Shown: positions 11,201 to 21,851 of the stretch, one piece after another | Position numbering within the stretch: the stretch's first letter is position 1 | How the letters are laid out: every line of letters begins with the position of its first letter | Assembly: GCA_900291925.1 (NCBI GenBank) | Contig: UWYS01000022.1 | Location: forward strand, 386,875 to 450,874 | Reading direction: 5' to 3' | Origin: Thecaphora thlaspeos | Lineage: Eukaryota > Basidiomycota > Ustilaginomycetes > Urocystidales > Glomosporiaceae | DNA length: 64,000 bases | Notes under the pieces: model-generated | What the model was told of the DNA's origin: nothing | The model's database searches: none | What the model saw: the letters and a program-made list of their open reading frames with translations, nothing else | Translations under genes and position numbers: made by a program

Positions 11201-12003
11201 CAAAAGATCTCAACGCTCTGCTGAAGCGTCGCATCGTCCGAAAGCGAAAGGCGCGCGTCTCACCGTACACGGGCAACACGATCCCTCAGCTCCCGGCCTC
11301 TACGCTGAAGGACCTCTTTAGCTCCTTTCTCAATCCGAGCGCTGCCACACAGACATCCGCCTCTCTGCTCGGCTCCTCTTCCTCTTCGGGTCGACGAGCT
11401 CGCTTCAAACTGGACAAAACCACGCTCGAAGAGGTGGAAGAGGCGAGTCACGACTTCTTTGCCTCCTTTGCGCAGCAACTGCACCAACAAGCTCGGATGC
11501 GTACAAAGAGACGCAGCAGCAGCAGCAGCGAAGGAGGAGGCGGTGTGACGATGACGGAGTTGGACGTTCTCTCGCTCCTGAGGCAGCAGGGTCACGTTAC
11601 GGCTCGATCGGATGTGACGTCGATCGCACACAGGTTGTTGCCGAGGGAAGCGGTGGATCTGATGAACCTCGCCAAGTTTGCGAGCGTCGGGACGGAGTTG
11701 GCAACGCCTAGCGTTGCGACGATGCTGAGACGCGTCGGTGCGCGTGCGAACGAGACGGGGTCACATGGTGCTGTCTCGGTCAAGAAGCGAGCTAGACAGC
11801 CGCAAGAGGAGGAGGAACAACAGGAGGACGACGACGACGACGACCAAGACGTTTCAGACGACAATGACGAGGGGGGGGAGACATCACTTTCGAGAAACGC
11901 TCAAAGACCCGCAAGCAAGAAGGGGAGAAAAGGTGGGACGACGCACTTGAACCTACCAAGGACACCAATTAGACGGTCGGGCGTCGCGACGACGAAACGT
12001 TGA
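8234..12003 (+). CDS. PITH-domain / CENP-T-like histone-fold composite protein
   Basis: Two exons, 8234-10488 and 10596-12003 (107-nt intron, donor GTGAGT, acceptor AACAG, codon AA|A split), give 1220 aa. Residues about 36-243 form a PITH domain, as in proteasome-interacting thioredoxin-like proteins (SLFQYILRDKVWGTNLD, VKSIMINTGTGDFAP, FYLGFRGTAP, ending ANAADKPVDGLREK). A long basic, Thr-Pro-rich stretch follows (KTPLRSAIKAG, TPGRRALGTPHRPGE, ESPFDLLRRLARAPGF near 481-496), resembling the disordered N terminus of CENP-T. After an acidic region, residues about 984-1113 form a CENP-T-type histone fold (LPASTLKDLFSSFLNP, SHDFFASFAQQL, MTELDVLSLLRQQGHV, AHRLLPREAVDLM). CENP-T links centromeric chromatin to the Ndc80 complex. 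No stop codon separates the two parts. The frame could still hide an alternative transcript boundary, so the fusion itself is less certain than either domain. Confidence 0.72.
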
Positions 12004-12686
12004 TCCGCCGAGTAGTGCCCCCTCTCTTGTTGTATCGTATCGTATTGTATTGATCGAGTGAGGAACGACGCTGTACATACACACGTCTCATCCAGAGTTG
12101 ACTCTGGACGGCTGTATGTACCTGGTTGTCTCGCCAGATACAGGTCTTTATCCGACCGACAGGACAGGCAGGATCGTCCGTCTGCGGTATCTGTAGTCAC
12201 GAGTGGCACGGCATCTGATTTTTAGCGAAATTCGCCCTCTCTTTTGATCGATTTGACTTGGCTTCGTCCCATGTTCTCTCTTTCTCCCTTTCTTGTTCCT
12301 TAGGTAGTCTATCGTGGTTCGTAGCATTCTTGATGCTGTCCACCCTCGATAGGATGTTTGTGCGTGCGTGGCTATGCGCTGTTTCTCGGAAGAGTAGAAA
12401 GTCTGTTCATCGGCTTGGAAGAGATCCCTTACCCGGTTTTGATGGCAATGGACGAAGGCTGTCAAGCGATCAAGAGTCAGTTTCAGACAGAAGGGGAGGA
12501 GCAGACGGATGACAGACGACAGGGCAGTCACTTGGATCAGGCGGTGGGATGTGACGAAGCGCGCGTCAAGACAGTTCCAATCCCTGAACAACGGACGAAC
12601 GAGCAGAACAGCAGGCGTGATGGTAAAGTACAGGGAAGCAGGAAAGGGGCCGGCTCACCGGGGTAGAAGCGTCAACACGAGACCGA
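12004..12686. other. Convergent intergenic region with a long hairpin
   Basis: A 683-bp region between the 3' ends of the PITH/CENP-T gene and the MBF gene. It contains the hairpin annotated at 12073-12121, about 70 bases past the stop codon. Otherwise I see only short frames without recognisable content. The region probably supplies the two 3' untranslated regions and polyadenylation signals. Confidence 0.5.
12073..12121 (+). other. Interrupted hairpin in the 3' region of the CENP-T-like gene
   Basis: Outer arms GTACATACA (12073-12081) and TGTATGTAC (12113-12121) are perfectly complementary. Inside them TCCAGAG (12091-12097) and CTCTGGA (12102-12108) pair perfectly around a 4-nt loop. An unequal internal loop separates the two stems. 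It lies where a 3' untranslated region is expected. Confidence 0.6.
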
Positions 12687-15070
12687 TCACGCCGAGGCTC
12701 CTCCAGCGTTGGTAGCATTGGCAGCGGCGGCGGCGGCAGCCGCTGCTCCGGCACCTCTCAGCATCATGGCGGCGTCGCGGGCGCGTGCGTCTGAGCCGGC
12801 GCCATCGTCCTGTCTACCCGAGCCGGCAGGCTGGCCCTCTTGAAGCAGCTCGCACAGCACGCCGACGACGGCATCGACCTCGTCGGGAGCAATGCCGCCA
12901 CAGCCCGCGGCGATCAGCCTCCTGTAGGCTGCCATCGTCCTGCCCGTACCCTGCTCGCGAGCGCGCGCGACAAATGTGTCGACCAGCTCGCTACGCTTGC
13001 CGCGCACCTCGTCGAGCTGCTTCCTCAGGTCGGCGATGGCTGTCTTGATGTCTTTGCCCTCTGGCAGACCCGAGATGAACTCCTTGGCGTCCGCACCGCC
13101 AGCCTGGCCGTTGACGCCGTTGGCGGCGCTGCTCTCGACCAGCTTGCCCTCTGCCGTGCCCGTCTCGGTCCTCGCCTTCTTGAGGACCTCCTTGTCGCGC
13201 TGCCACTCGCCATCCATCGCCTCACGGTTCCGCTTCCCCAGCCCCGCCTTGAGCGCGCCTTCGAACTGCTCGACCGTCTTGCGCTCGTTTTTGACGTCCT
13301 TGGCCTCGTCGTTCAGCCCCTCGGCGACGCGCGCGCTCTCCTCGATCTCGCCCTGTATTTGCTTCAGCAGGCTGTGCGCCTGCGTCAGTTTCTTGTCGGC
13401 CGCCGTCACCTCGCTGTCGTAGCTGTCGGCGAGGCTGTGGAGGAGCGTGCTCATCAGCGTGAGGGTGCGTCCGGCTGTCCGCTGTCCCGCCTCCGAGGTG
13501 TGCATGCTGGCGGTGGGGAGGACTGGGAGGCCATCGCCGCCGATCCGCGACGGGCTGGAGCGGAAGCGCTCGTCCTCGACGATGTAGTCCTCGGCGTTCT
13601 TGCCCTCCTTGTTGCGGATCTTGGGGTCGCCGCCGTGCTCAAGGATCAGGCGGACGAGGCGCTTGGAGCGGGCACGCGCGGCCATCGACAGCGGCGTCTC
13701 GCCCTCGTCGTCCTGGAAGTTGAGGATATCGGCCAGTTGGTTGCCGTAGTCGGCCAGACGGTTGATCATCGTCTCCATGTAGTAGCGGCTCGCGTGCGGC
13801 TTGCCCCGGCTGAGCGCCAGGTCGATGACGTGGTGGAAGACGGTGCGGTCGTTGCGGTCGATGTTGAGGATGCTGCGGTGGAGGAGCTCGAAGAGCTCGG
13901 GGAACTTGCGCAGATCATAGTTGTTGGAGAACATCGCCGCGCGCATCAGCGCCGTCTGACCGTTGGCGTTGACGCGGAAGATGTCGGCACCGGCCGACAG
14001 CAGCAGCTTGACGACGCGGATCCGGCCCATGGCGCAGGCCCAGTGGAGCGCCGTGTGCTCGTCGTCGTCGATGCTCATGTTGGCGTCGAAGTCGGCCGGA
14101 GGGTTGATCAGCAGCGAAGGAACCGTCGTGTTCTCCGTGACAAAGTAGTCGAGGATGAGGTCGGCGTAGCGCGCTTGCATGCTGGTCCCCTTGCTGCCGT
14201 TCAGACCGGTGGGATCATACATGTTGGCGACGCGGTCGGCGGCGATGGGGCTCGGCGTCCGCGACGAGCTGCTGATGTCGCTAGGGGGCGGGCTGATGCT
14301 GCCCTCCGAAACGTCAATCTTGGCGGCCGACGCAACTTCCGAGTCGGTCTCGAGGCTGGTGGCGCGCCTTGAGCGTCCCAGAGCGGCCGCATCGGCAGCG
14401 GCGGCCTTCTTTGCGCGGCCCGCGCCGGCGATGGTGTGCTTGGGCGCCGGAGGGGGCGACTCTGTCGACGGGACATAGGAGGTGATGGGATGCAGCAATT
14501 CGCGGATGTTGTACTTGTCGGCCAGCTCGATGGCGGTCTCGAGAGGGATCCATGTTCCTGTTCCGAGTCAAATAGCGGTGACAGAGTCAGGCCACAGGAC
14601 AGAGAGGTATCAGCGCCCGATCTTGCCGCGCAGTGGCAGCGTGCAAGCGGCGACAGCCACAGAGGCCCGTCAGCGAAAGAGACAAGAGGCCGGCGCGTAC
14701 TCACCTTGGTACTTTCCGTAGCCTCCCTGGATCTTTTCGTGGGTGCCTTTCTGGACCTCTCGCTCGAGGACGCGTGTTCGCTGCGGCTTGTCGAGCCCGA
14801 CGACCTTGAGGATCTGTGTGGCATTGAGCCACCCGTCGGAGCGGCGCCTCATGACGGCGACGGTGTTGATGATGCACTCGTACACCGGCACACCCGAGTA
14901 GGTGGCCTGAGATGCCAGGATTGGGGGGCAGAGCGGACAGCAGATTGGCAGGGTACGGGCTCAGCTGAGCTGTCGAATGTTCCAGGGCGAAGCTGACGAA
15001 GACACTGCTTGCAGCGTAGCTGTTTCAAGAGCCTATCACTCACCTTGAAGATGGTCTTGTCATTCGACAT
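12687..15070 (-). CDS. MBP1: APSES-domain, ankyrin-repeat MBF transcription factor (Mbp1/Res type)
   Basis: DNA-binding subunit of the MBF-type complex that drives G1/S transcription. Three exons, 15044-15070, 14705-14906 and 12687-14557, give 699 aa. The first exon is only 27 nt (MSNDKTIFK). Splicing rebuilds an uninterrupted APSES domain at residues about 5-100: [60 protein letters not shown] and [20 protein letters not shown]. Ankyrin repeats occupy roughly residues 240-405 ([54 protein letters not shown]). The C-terminal 200 residues are predicted helical and coiled, with an Ala-rich end. All three junctions are in phase with GT-AG borders. The domain order APSES, ankyrin, coil is that of Mbp1/Swi4/Res proteins; Mbp1/Res is preferred from the very short N terminus. 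Confidence 0.93.
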
Positions 15071-16122
15071 GGCTACGCTTGTCCTTTGAGACTAGTCTTG
15101 TCGGTTCGATGGGGGTTCGCAGCGCGGCTTGGGGTGGGACGGATGTTACGGGAGGTGAGAGGACAACTGGATGCAAGAGGGGCGGTGTTGAAGGCTCGAG
15201 ATGGAACGGGATGATGGCGTCGTGGCTCCTAACTGGACGGGGCTTGGACAAAGGGGCGGCTTCCGTGTCTCGACCAGGGCAAAGCGGATGATGGGTGGGG
15301 CGGCGACGTGGAAGGCAACCGTGACCGTGAGGAGATTCTTGAGGTAGGGTCAGCGAAGCGACGATTGTCGAATGAGCTGCGACGCGCTGAAGCGGATGGT
15401 GGGGGAGAGTGGGGTGTTGCGATACAAGCGCTGCGAAGGGCGGGAGAGAAGGGTGAGGCGTTGGTAGGATACGGTTAACGTTCGAGCCGTAGGCTTCTTG
15501 CTCCACCGAGCCAGCTGCTCTCGCGTCGGTCACCCTGGCCCCTTCGTGCCTCGCTCGTCCTTTTCGACGGCCCCAGACCGTGTCTCCTGACGGGCCTGGG
15601 CGCTGGGTGCCTTTTCCTCGGCGCGTCCCGGAGCACGGGCGTCAAGCCGCTCGCGGCCCATTGGCGTGTGTTGCATTTGGCGTTTGCCTCGGAACGCGGA
15701 AGCTGGCTTGGATAGGTCGGAGCCGCTTCCGTGGCGCGGGGGGACCCCCCGGCGCGGAGCGAAAGTTTTCGCAGCCTCGTTGGCCTGGACTGGCCTCGCT
15801 CGTCTGGCCTTGGCTACCTGCGAAGAAGCTCGCTCTCTCCCTCGACCAACCAAAGGACACCCCTTCCGTACCCCTCGCCAGCAGCCAGACCGGAGAAGCC
15901 GAAACCAACCCCAGATCGGATCGATCCTACTCTAAAACCATCCTCCTGCACTATCACCGCTCACTAGCCAGCTACAGTTGTATCCCTCTACAGCACCGCT
16001 GCCACCGCTACGCCCTTTCATTGTCTCGTCTCACCTCGGAGCTCTTCGCCGCAACGTGACCATCCCTCGAACCTTGTGCGCCTGCTTCACACATCACAGT
16101 CACACCGACACAGCTTTCGACC
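15071..16122. promoter_or_regulatory. Divergent promoter region (MBF subunit / EMG1)
   Basis: A 1052-bp gene-free region. It contains a 15-bp G6/C6 palindrome around 15744 (CGGGGGG-A-CCCCCCG) and a pyrimidine-rich leader before EMG1. A 157-codon frame on the minus strand (15060-15533) has His/Pro-rich composition and no domain, so I treat it as upstream leader of the MBF gene. No perfect MCB element (ACGCGT) was noticed. Confidence 0.45.
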
Positions 16123-17362
16123 ATGTCCTCTTCGGCCTCTTCCGCCGCCTCGGACTCGGACGACGACAGGATGACGACGCGCTCTGCACCCGCCACGACC
16201 TACAGGCGGCAGATTGCACATCTACCCTTCTCTCCTCGCGGCTCACCCGCGCCCACCGCCTCGCTCGGCGAAGCTGCCGCACCTGCCACCAAGCAGGATT
16301 CCAAACAGGGGACCGCTAAGCAGGAAGGTAGCGCCTCGGCTTCGACCACACAACCACGTCCTGCGATGCGCCACGCGCTGCCTCCCAAGCCCGTCACCGC
16401 CATGCCCGGCACATCCGCGTCCGCCTCGACCTCTACCGCCCCTTCTCCGTCGGCACCGCACCCGAAGCGCACGCGCATCGACTCGAACCTTGTCCCGCAG
16501 GTGCCCAAGGTGCCCAAGACCTCTGTGGAAAAGGAAAACACGCCGCGGCTCATCGTCGTGCTCGAGCAGGCGTGTCTCGAGACGTACAAAGTCTCTTCCG
16601 GCTCGGCGGGACGCAGTTCGGGCGGACCCAACGGTCGCAACTCGAAGAACGACGGGGACAAGTACGCCCTGCTCAACTGCGACGACCACCAGCGCGTCCT
16701 GGCCAAGATGGGTCGCGACATTGCGGAAGCGCGTCCGGACATTACGCACCAGTGTCTCCTCACGCTGCTCGACTCTCCGCTCAACAAGGCCGGCCTGCTA
16801 CAGGTCTACATCCACACCGCCAAGGGGGTTCTGATCGAGGTGAACCCGCACGTCCGTATCCCACGAACATTCAAGCGCTTTAGCGGTCTGATGGTCCAGC
16901 TGCTGCACAAGCTCAGCATCCGCAGCGTCCAGGGTTCCGAAAAGCTCCTGCGCGTCATTCGAAACCCAGTGACAGACCACTTCCCCGCCAACACGCACAA
17001 AATCACCCTCTCCTTCGACTCGCCCGTACAGAGGCTCTCCAGCTACCTCCCCACAGTACCAAAGCAACACAGCATCGCCGTATTCGTAGGTGCAATGGCA
17101 CACGGTCAGGACACGTTCGCAGACGGCGTCGTAGATGAAAAAATCTCCATCTCCGAGTACTCGCTCAGTGCGTCGGTGGCGTGTGGCAAGGTGAGTAGCG
17201 CTTCACATGCCCTTTCTTTCTTTCTTTCTGTATTTCGGCTTCGTCGAGGTCGTGTGTACCGAACGCTCAACAGTCTCTCACTACCCTCTCTCCGCCATTC
17301 TTCTCGTCTTCACCCGCACACAGTTCTGCTGCGCCCTCGAAGACTTCTGGGATGTCGTATAA
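16123..17362 (+). CDS. EMG1: EMG1/NEP1, 18S rRNA pseudouridine N1-methyltransferase
   Basis: SPOUT-fold enzyme that methylates a pseudouridine in 18S rRNA and is needed for 40S subunit assembly in the nucleolus. Exon 1 (16123-17190) and a tiny exon 2 (17324-17362) give 368 aa. The N-terminal 125 residues are Ser/Pro/Ala-rich and disordered, longer than in yeast. The conserved core begins at [17 protein letters not shown] and includes [55 protein letters not shown] sequence, and [18 protein letters not shown] for the cofactor pocket. Exon 1 ends in [14 protein letters not shown]. The 13-codon last exon adds [16 protein letters not shown], the expected family end. Donor GTGAGT and acceptor CACAG, phase 0. 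Confidence 0.96.
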
Positions 17363-17701
17363 TCGCTCAATCTCTTGCTCATCTTCCCTTTGCCACATCC
17401 GCTACCTCGAGAACCCCTGTATCGCCTCTAGGCCAGATTCCAGATCGTCACTCTTCCTCCTCCCCGCCGTGCACACCCTCTTCGTTCACCGAAACGCATC
17501 TTCACCCTATCCCCCGTCTGCGTCTGCAATGTCGTATGAAGATCGTATCGCCTCCTCTTAATCGTCTGGAGATCTTTGACCCAATTCAGCCATTGCACAA
17601 CGCAAAAGAGAAAGAAACAACACAAGGCTCAGATTCCAAAAGGGCTCTTCGACACGAACGAATCGATACATCTACCTAGACGGGCCGCTGTCCCTCTCCT
17701 C
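17363..17701. other. Convergent intergenic region
   Basis: A 339-bp region between the 3' ends of EMG1 and UBA1. No gene, repeat or strong structure is evident; it presumably holds both 3' untranslated regions. Confidence 0.5.
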
Positions 17702-20700
17702 TCACTTGACCTTGACGACGACAAAGGGAACCTCTACATCTTCTCCCTCCTCGTCGTCCGCCATGACTTCAACAATCACCCTCTGCGCATGCGGCGGGAT
17801 GCTCTTCTTGCTAACGGTCTCGATGAGCGTGCTCATCTTCATCTTTAGACGTTCCTCTCGCTTCTTGGCCGGCAAAAAGGCCGAAAACAGCATCGAAACG
17901 CCACTCGAAATCATGCTGACCTCGAGACCGTGCTTCGTCTTGAAGTGGTCGATAAAGTCCTTGAGAACCATGTCTTCCTCGATGTCGAAGCGCGACCACA
18001 GCGTCCACTCGGTCTGGTTGTACTTGAGCAGCGGCGCGGAGATCGGATCGCTAAACGCCAGGAACGGCAGCGCCAGGTTGACAAAGGCGTTCGAGTAGAA
18101 CTCGAGCTCCTTCTTGCCGTCCAGCACCTTGTACAGCTCGAGGTTGACCAGGCCCGTCGCGAGCGCCGTGGTCGTCGCAATCGCGGGAATGATCTTGCCC
18201 GCAATGCCTTTGGTCTGGTGCTTGTCCGCGGGCGTGATCCCGTAATTGCTGGCGCGCAGGTTCGAGGCGGCCGTGATGAAGTCGATGTGATGGTTCGTGT
18301 CATCGTCCTTCTCCATCTCGATCGGCTGCAGCCGGAAGCCGGCCAGCGAGGCAGACGTGGGCAGGCTGCTGGTGATCTCGGTCAGGTCCGTCTCGTCAGC
18401 GCCGCCGCTATTGTTGTTGACGGGCTCGTTGTCGTTGATCTGTACCTTTACGTTCGACTTGGGGACAAACTTGGGGACCTCGACGCCGGCCAGCACCTTT
18501 TTGAAGAAGGCCGGGTCCGTCTCGCCCTTGAGGCCGTAGTTGGCCGCGTGCAGGTTGGCCGCGGCGACGACGTACTCGAGGTGGGTCTCGTCGTTGACGT
18601 CAAAGTCGAGCGGCTTGGGCGCGCGCTTGGGCCCCGACCAGAACGGCTGGCCCGTCGACGTGACGCTGTCGGCCGGCAGGCTGTGGAGGAGCTGGCGGAT
18701 GGTGCCGCTGTAGTTCTCTTCAAACTTGAAGCGCGCCCAGGCGATGCACGCCTCAAAGGACAGCGGACGCTGGTCAACGAGGAACTGCTTGATCTGTTCG
18801 AGTTGCTCGCGCTGGCCCGAGCCGCTCTTGAGCGTCGTCTCGAGGTAGTCCGCGTTGGTGAGGTACTGGTTGACGTTCTCGGCCGGCTTGAGGAAGAAGT
18901 CGTCAAACTGCTCACGCGCCCACTGGATCGTGTGCTCGATGGCATTGGGGAAGTTCTTGAGCGTGCAGACGGGAATCGACTTCTCCGGCGGGTCCTGCGA
19001 CGACGAGTAGGACTCGGTCAGGTGCGGGATCACGACCTGGGTATTGGCCTTGGTGCCGAGCGTGCCAGACTCGAGCAGCGGCTTCTCGTAGTAGACGCAG
19101 CGGCGGTCCATGTACTGGCGCGCCTGAACATTGTCGAGCGCGTTAGTGACGCCCGTCAGCTGGGCGAAGAAGGCGTCGCCGTAGACGTCCTCGGTCTCCA
19201 GGCCCACGCGGTTCTGGTGGCTGTGAATCTTGCCGTTGAGATCCGGGTTCATCTCGGCGACGGCGGCCGCGGCCGTGTCGGCCTTGAAGTGGCCGACGTC
19301 CTTGCTGCGGAAGAGGAACTGACGGTTGAGGTTGCTCTTCTCAATCGTGTCCATGTCCGTGACGTGAATCGCGCCCTCGGGACCGCTGCCGAGGCCCATC
19401 ATGCTCCAGTTCTTGAGCATCTCGCATCCGATGGCACCCGACCCGACGAGGAACTGGCGCGTGTTGGCAATCTTGTCCTGGAACGCGCGTCCCAGCACGG
19501 CGATCTGGCCGTCGTAGCGCGAGCCAAGCGGCGCAAACTCGGACTCGGGCAGTTCGGCCACCGCCGACGGCAGCGACTCGAGGAAGTCGACGTACATGTG
19601 CTGAACGAGCGGGTGAAACTTGCCCGAGCAGGCCTTGAGCGCCTCCTGGGCGACGAAGCCGCCGACAAAGGCGACCATCGGCGAGAGGTCGCCGGCCGCT
19701 TGGAACGCCAGCTCGCGTACCACTTTCTCAGGGAAGCCCTCTGCGTCCTGACCTGATGTCGCGAGGATCGACTTGGTCAGCTCGACGAGCGCATCGGCAT
19801 CCTCGGCATTGCGAGGGCGCGGCAGCCTGCCCTGCTTCTGGCGGAAGGCTGACAGCGCCTCGAAGCCGGCGTGGAGCGCGGCGGGCCTGTCGAACTTGGC
19901 AAAGTCCGAGATGAGGAACTCGGGCTGCTTGGCACTCTCGCGCAGCGACTTGAACGCAATCTTCTTGGGCATCTTGACCTGCGTAAAGGTGCCGCCGCGC
20001 TTGTACTGGCCAAGGCCGGACGTGTCGCCGATGGTGAAGGTGTAGGGACCCTTGACGGTGACCTTTCTCGGCTCGCAGCCGTTGAGGCCGTCCATGCCTT
20101 CGACCTCGTGGAAGGTTACGTAGTCGCCGTCCTCGAGGCCGTGCCTCATCTCATCGAGCGTGGTAACGAGACCCTCTTCGTCGCTAGCAACCGAGACGAT
20201 CATGCCGGACAATGGCTGCTCGCCCGTCGGGTCGATGCAGAGGAAATCGGGGCCAAAGTCGTTGAAGATGGAGCCAAAGAGGCCGCGCACCTCGGCGGAG
20301 ATGAAGTGAGTGCCGGTGGCGTGGGTGAGTTCGTTGATCTTGAGCTGCTCGTCGAACGAGGCATCGGTCGTGACGACGACCTGGAAGCGAGCGAGGGCCT
20401 CTTTTGTCAGCTCCGGCTCGTCGAGCACGCGGATGGGGACGTATGTGTTGAGCTCGGCGAGGCGGGGCTGGGTGGCGTGGTCGCGTCGGACGCCCGATGC
20501 GGCGTCCTCAGGGCGGAGGAAGAACTGGGTGCTGAGGTCTGCGATCGAGACGGGTGTGGGGTCGAAAATGGTGATGCTCTTCACGCCCGCAAGGGCAATG
20601 TTCTTGGCCACCTCTGCACCGAGGCCCTTGAGGCCGACGACGAGGACGTTGCTGACCGCCATGCGCTTCATGGCGTCATGGCCGAGAACGTATAGCTGCC

Positions 20701-20776
20701 TGCTGTAGAGGGCCTCATCGATCTGGTCGTTGGCCGGCTGGTCGACCTTCATGTCATCTATTGCTGGCGCCGACAT
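17702..20776 (-). CDS. UBA1: Ubiquitin-activating enzyme E1
   Basis: Adenylates ubiquitin with ATP, carries it as a thioester and transfers it to E2 enzymes; cytosol and nucleus. A single exon of 1024 aa, the usual E1 size. The start MSAPAIDDMKVDQPANDQID at 20776 is chosen over an upstream in-frame extension of about 210 codons that lacks homology. Inactive adenylation domain: YSRQLYVLGHDAMKRMAVSN, VLVVGLKGLGAEVAKNIALA. Active adenylation domain: FLVGSGAIGCEMLKNWSMMG and NLNRQFLFRSKDVG. The catalytic cysteine lies in SIPVCTLKNFPNAIEHTIQW, at about Cys604, close to yeast Cys600. The C terminus carries the ubiquitin-fold domain that recruits E2s. No intron is needed. A long open frame on the opposite strand is a composition shadow. 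Confidence 0.98.
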   Translation of the reverse strand: MSAPAIDDMKVDQPANDQIDEALYSRQLYVLGHDAMKRMAVSNVLVVGLKGLGAEVAKNIALAGVKSITIFDPTPVSIADLSTQFFLRPEDAASGVRRDHATQPRLAELNTYVPIRVLDEPELTKEALARFQVVVTTDASFDEQLKINELTHATGTHFISAEVRGLFGSIFNDFGPDFLCIDPTGEQPLSGMIVSVASDEEGLVTTLDEMRHGLEDGDYVTFHEVEGMDGLNGCEPRKVTVKGPYTFTIGDTSGLGQYKRGGTFTQVKMPKKIAFKSLRESAKQPEFLISDFAKFDRPAALHAGFEALSAFRQKQGRLPRPRNAEDADALVELTKSILATSGQDAEGFPEKVVRELAFQAAGDLSPMVAFVGGFVAQEALKACSGKFHPLVQHMYVDFLESLPSAVAELPESEFAPLGSRYDGQIAVLGRAFQDKIANTRQFLVGSGAIGCEMLKNWSMMGLGSGPEGAIHVTDMDTIEKSNLNRQFLFRSKDVGHFKADTAAAAVAEMNPDLNGKIHSHQNRVGLETEDVYGDAFFAQLTGVTNALDNVQARQYMDRRCVYYEKPLLESGTLGTKANTQVVIPHLTESYSSSQDPPEKSIPVCTLKNFPNAIEHTIQWAREQFDDFFLKPAENVNQYLTNADYLETTLKSGSGQREQLEQIKQFLVDQRPLSFEACIAWARFKFEENYSGTIRQLLHSLPADSVTSTGQPFWSGPKRAPKPLDFDVNDETHLEYVVAAANLHAANYGLKGETDPAFFKKVLAGVEVPKFVPKSNVKVQINDNEPVNNNSGGADETDLTEITSSLPTSASLAGFRLQPIEMEKDDDTNHHIDFITAASNLRASNYGITPADKHQTKGIAGKIIPAIATTTALATGLVNLELYKVLDGKKELEFYSNAFVNLALPFLAFSDPISAPLLKYNQTEWTLWSRFDIEEDMVLKDFIDHFKTKHGLEVSMISSGVSMLFSAFLPAKKREERLKMKMSTLIETVSKKSIPPHAQRVIVEVMADDEEGEDVEVPFVVVKVK

Positions 20777-21851
20777 GCTCGAGGGAGGCGGCTGGCTTTG
20801 TGCTTTGCTGTGAACGGAAGGGGGGAGGCGAGAGCGGTGAAGGTCGTGGGAGAAGACCTGAAGAGGGTGTGTAGCTCCTGCGAAAGTGGCTGTCAGAAGG
20901 CTCGCGGGTGTTCCTGGGTGGCCGGAGGGTGGCGGACCGGGGATAAGCAAGAGGGCGCAGGGGCGAGTTGGTGCGGCGGGTGTCTTTGCTGTATCTGAAG
21001 AAGCAGACGGATGTGTGGGATCGTGTATATCAGACCTGATTGCGGTGCGGTGGTGATGCTCGTTGTGTTTGATGCGGTGCACGTAGGTGGTGGTGGTGGT
21101 GTTTGAACAGGTGAGGTGGACGGGGCCAGGAAGGACGGACGGACCACCGAGCTGCGTGGAAGCTCGACGCTGTGGCTGGTGCCCGCCCGCCCAGCCCTTG
21201 GCAGGCCAGCTGGTCAGCTGAGCAACGGCTGCAGGTGATCGGCCACGCCACCTCCACCTCCACATCAGCCTGCCTCTCGCGCCAGCCAGCCAACCGGCCA
21301 AGGCCGCCACACTCCCCTCAGCCTGGCCATACACCGCAAAGGCGTTCGATATCGATTGACTTCCAGTTATACAGACTCTCCCACGCCGTCGAGCAACGGG
21401 AACCATTCAATTCCTTACAGACCGACGAGATTAATGGGCAAGGTGGCGGACAGTCCGCGCGAAGTACAATAGTGGACGGATGCATACCGACAACTTTAAG
21501 AGCCACGACATGGAGAACAGAGATCGAGCCAAGGGCAGCGAGAGAAGAAGAAACAGGGTGATGATGGGTGACATTGTGCAGAGCGCGGGGACAAGGCGGG
21601 AGCATGTATCGGCGTGGCTGACTTGCTGGTTTGGTGATATCAAGAGGTGCAAGGTCGAAAGAGAATCACGGGGAGAGGCAGAGAGGAAGGGAGGCTGGGA
21701 AACAGAGAGAGAGAGTGTGTGTGTGTGTGTGTGTGTGCAGAGTGCACGCGAGGAGCTACGGGAAGGAAGATGGAGGCGAAAGAAGGGGTTGAGTGAGGAA
21801 AAAGAGGCGGAGGAAAGAGCTTCTTTCTCACTGGCTGACCGTTGCAGCTGG
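20777..21851. promoter_or_regulatory. UBA1 upstream region with GA/GT microsatellite
   Basis: A 1075-bp region between UBA1 and the NTF2-like gene, both on the minus strand. It should contain the UBA1 promoter and the region downstream of the neighbour's start-distal end. A (GA)n stretch runs into a (GT)n repeat at 21715-21737. No further gene is recognisable. Confidence 0.45.
21715..21737. repeat. (GT)n microsatellite
   Basis: An uninterrupted GT dinucleotide tract of about 11.5 units, preceded by GAGA repeats. It lies just outside the 3' end of the NTF2-like gene. Confidence 0.9.

Noticed and set aside
15060..15533. A 157-codon minus-strand frame upstream of the MBF gene
   Set aside because: No domain content and it overlaps the true 27-nt first exon in a different frame; treated as leader sequence.
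17930..19756. A 608-codon open frame on the plus strand inside UBA1
   Set aside because: It is exactly antisense to conserved E1 coding sequence, has Val/Arg/Leu-rich composition and no domain. GC-rich third positions create such mirror frames. The same applies to long antisense frames over the MBF gene (12840-14372), RAT1 (43337-44629) and the disordered protein (55820-56977).
20777..21406. A 210-codon N-terminal extension of UBA1
   Set aside because: It lacks any E1 homology, while the start at 20776 gives the normal E1 length and N terminus.
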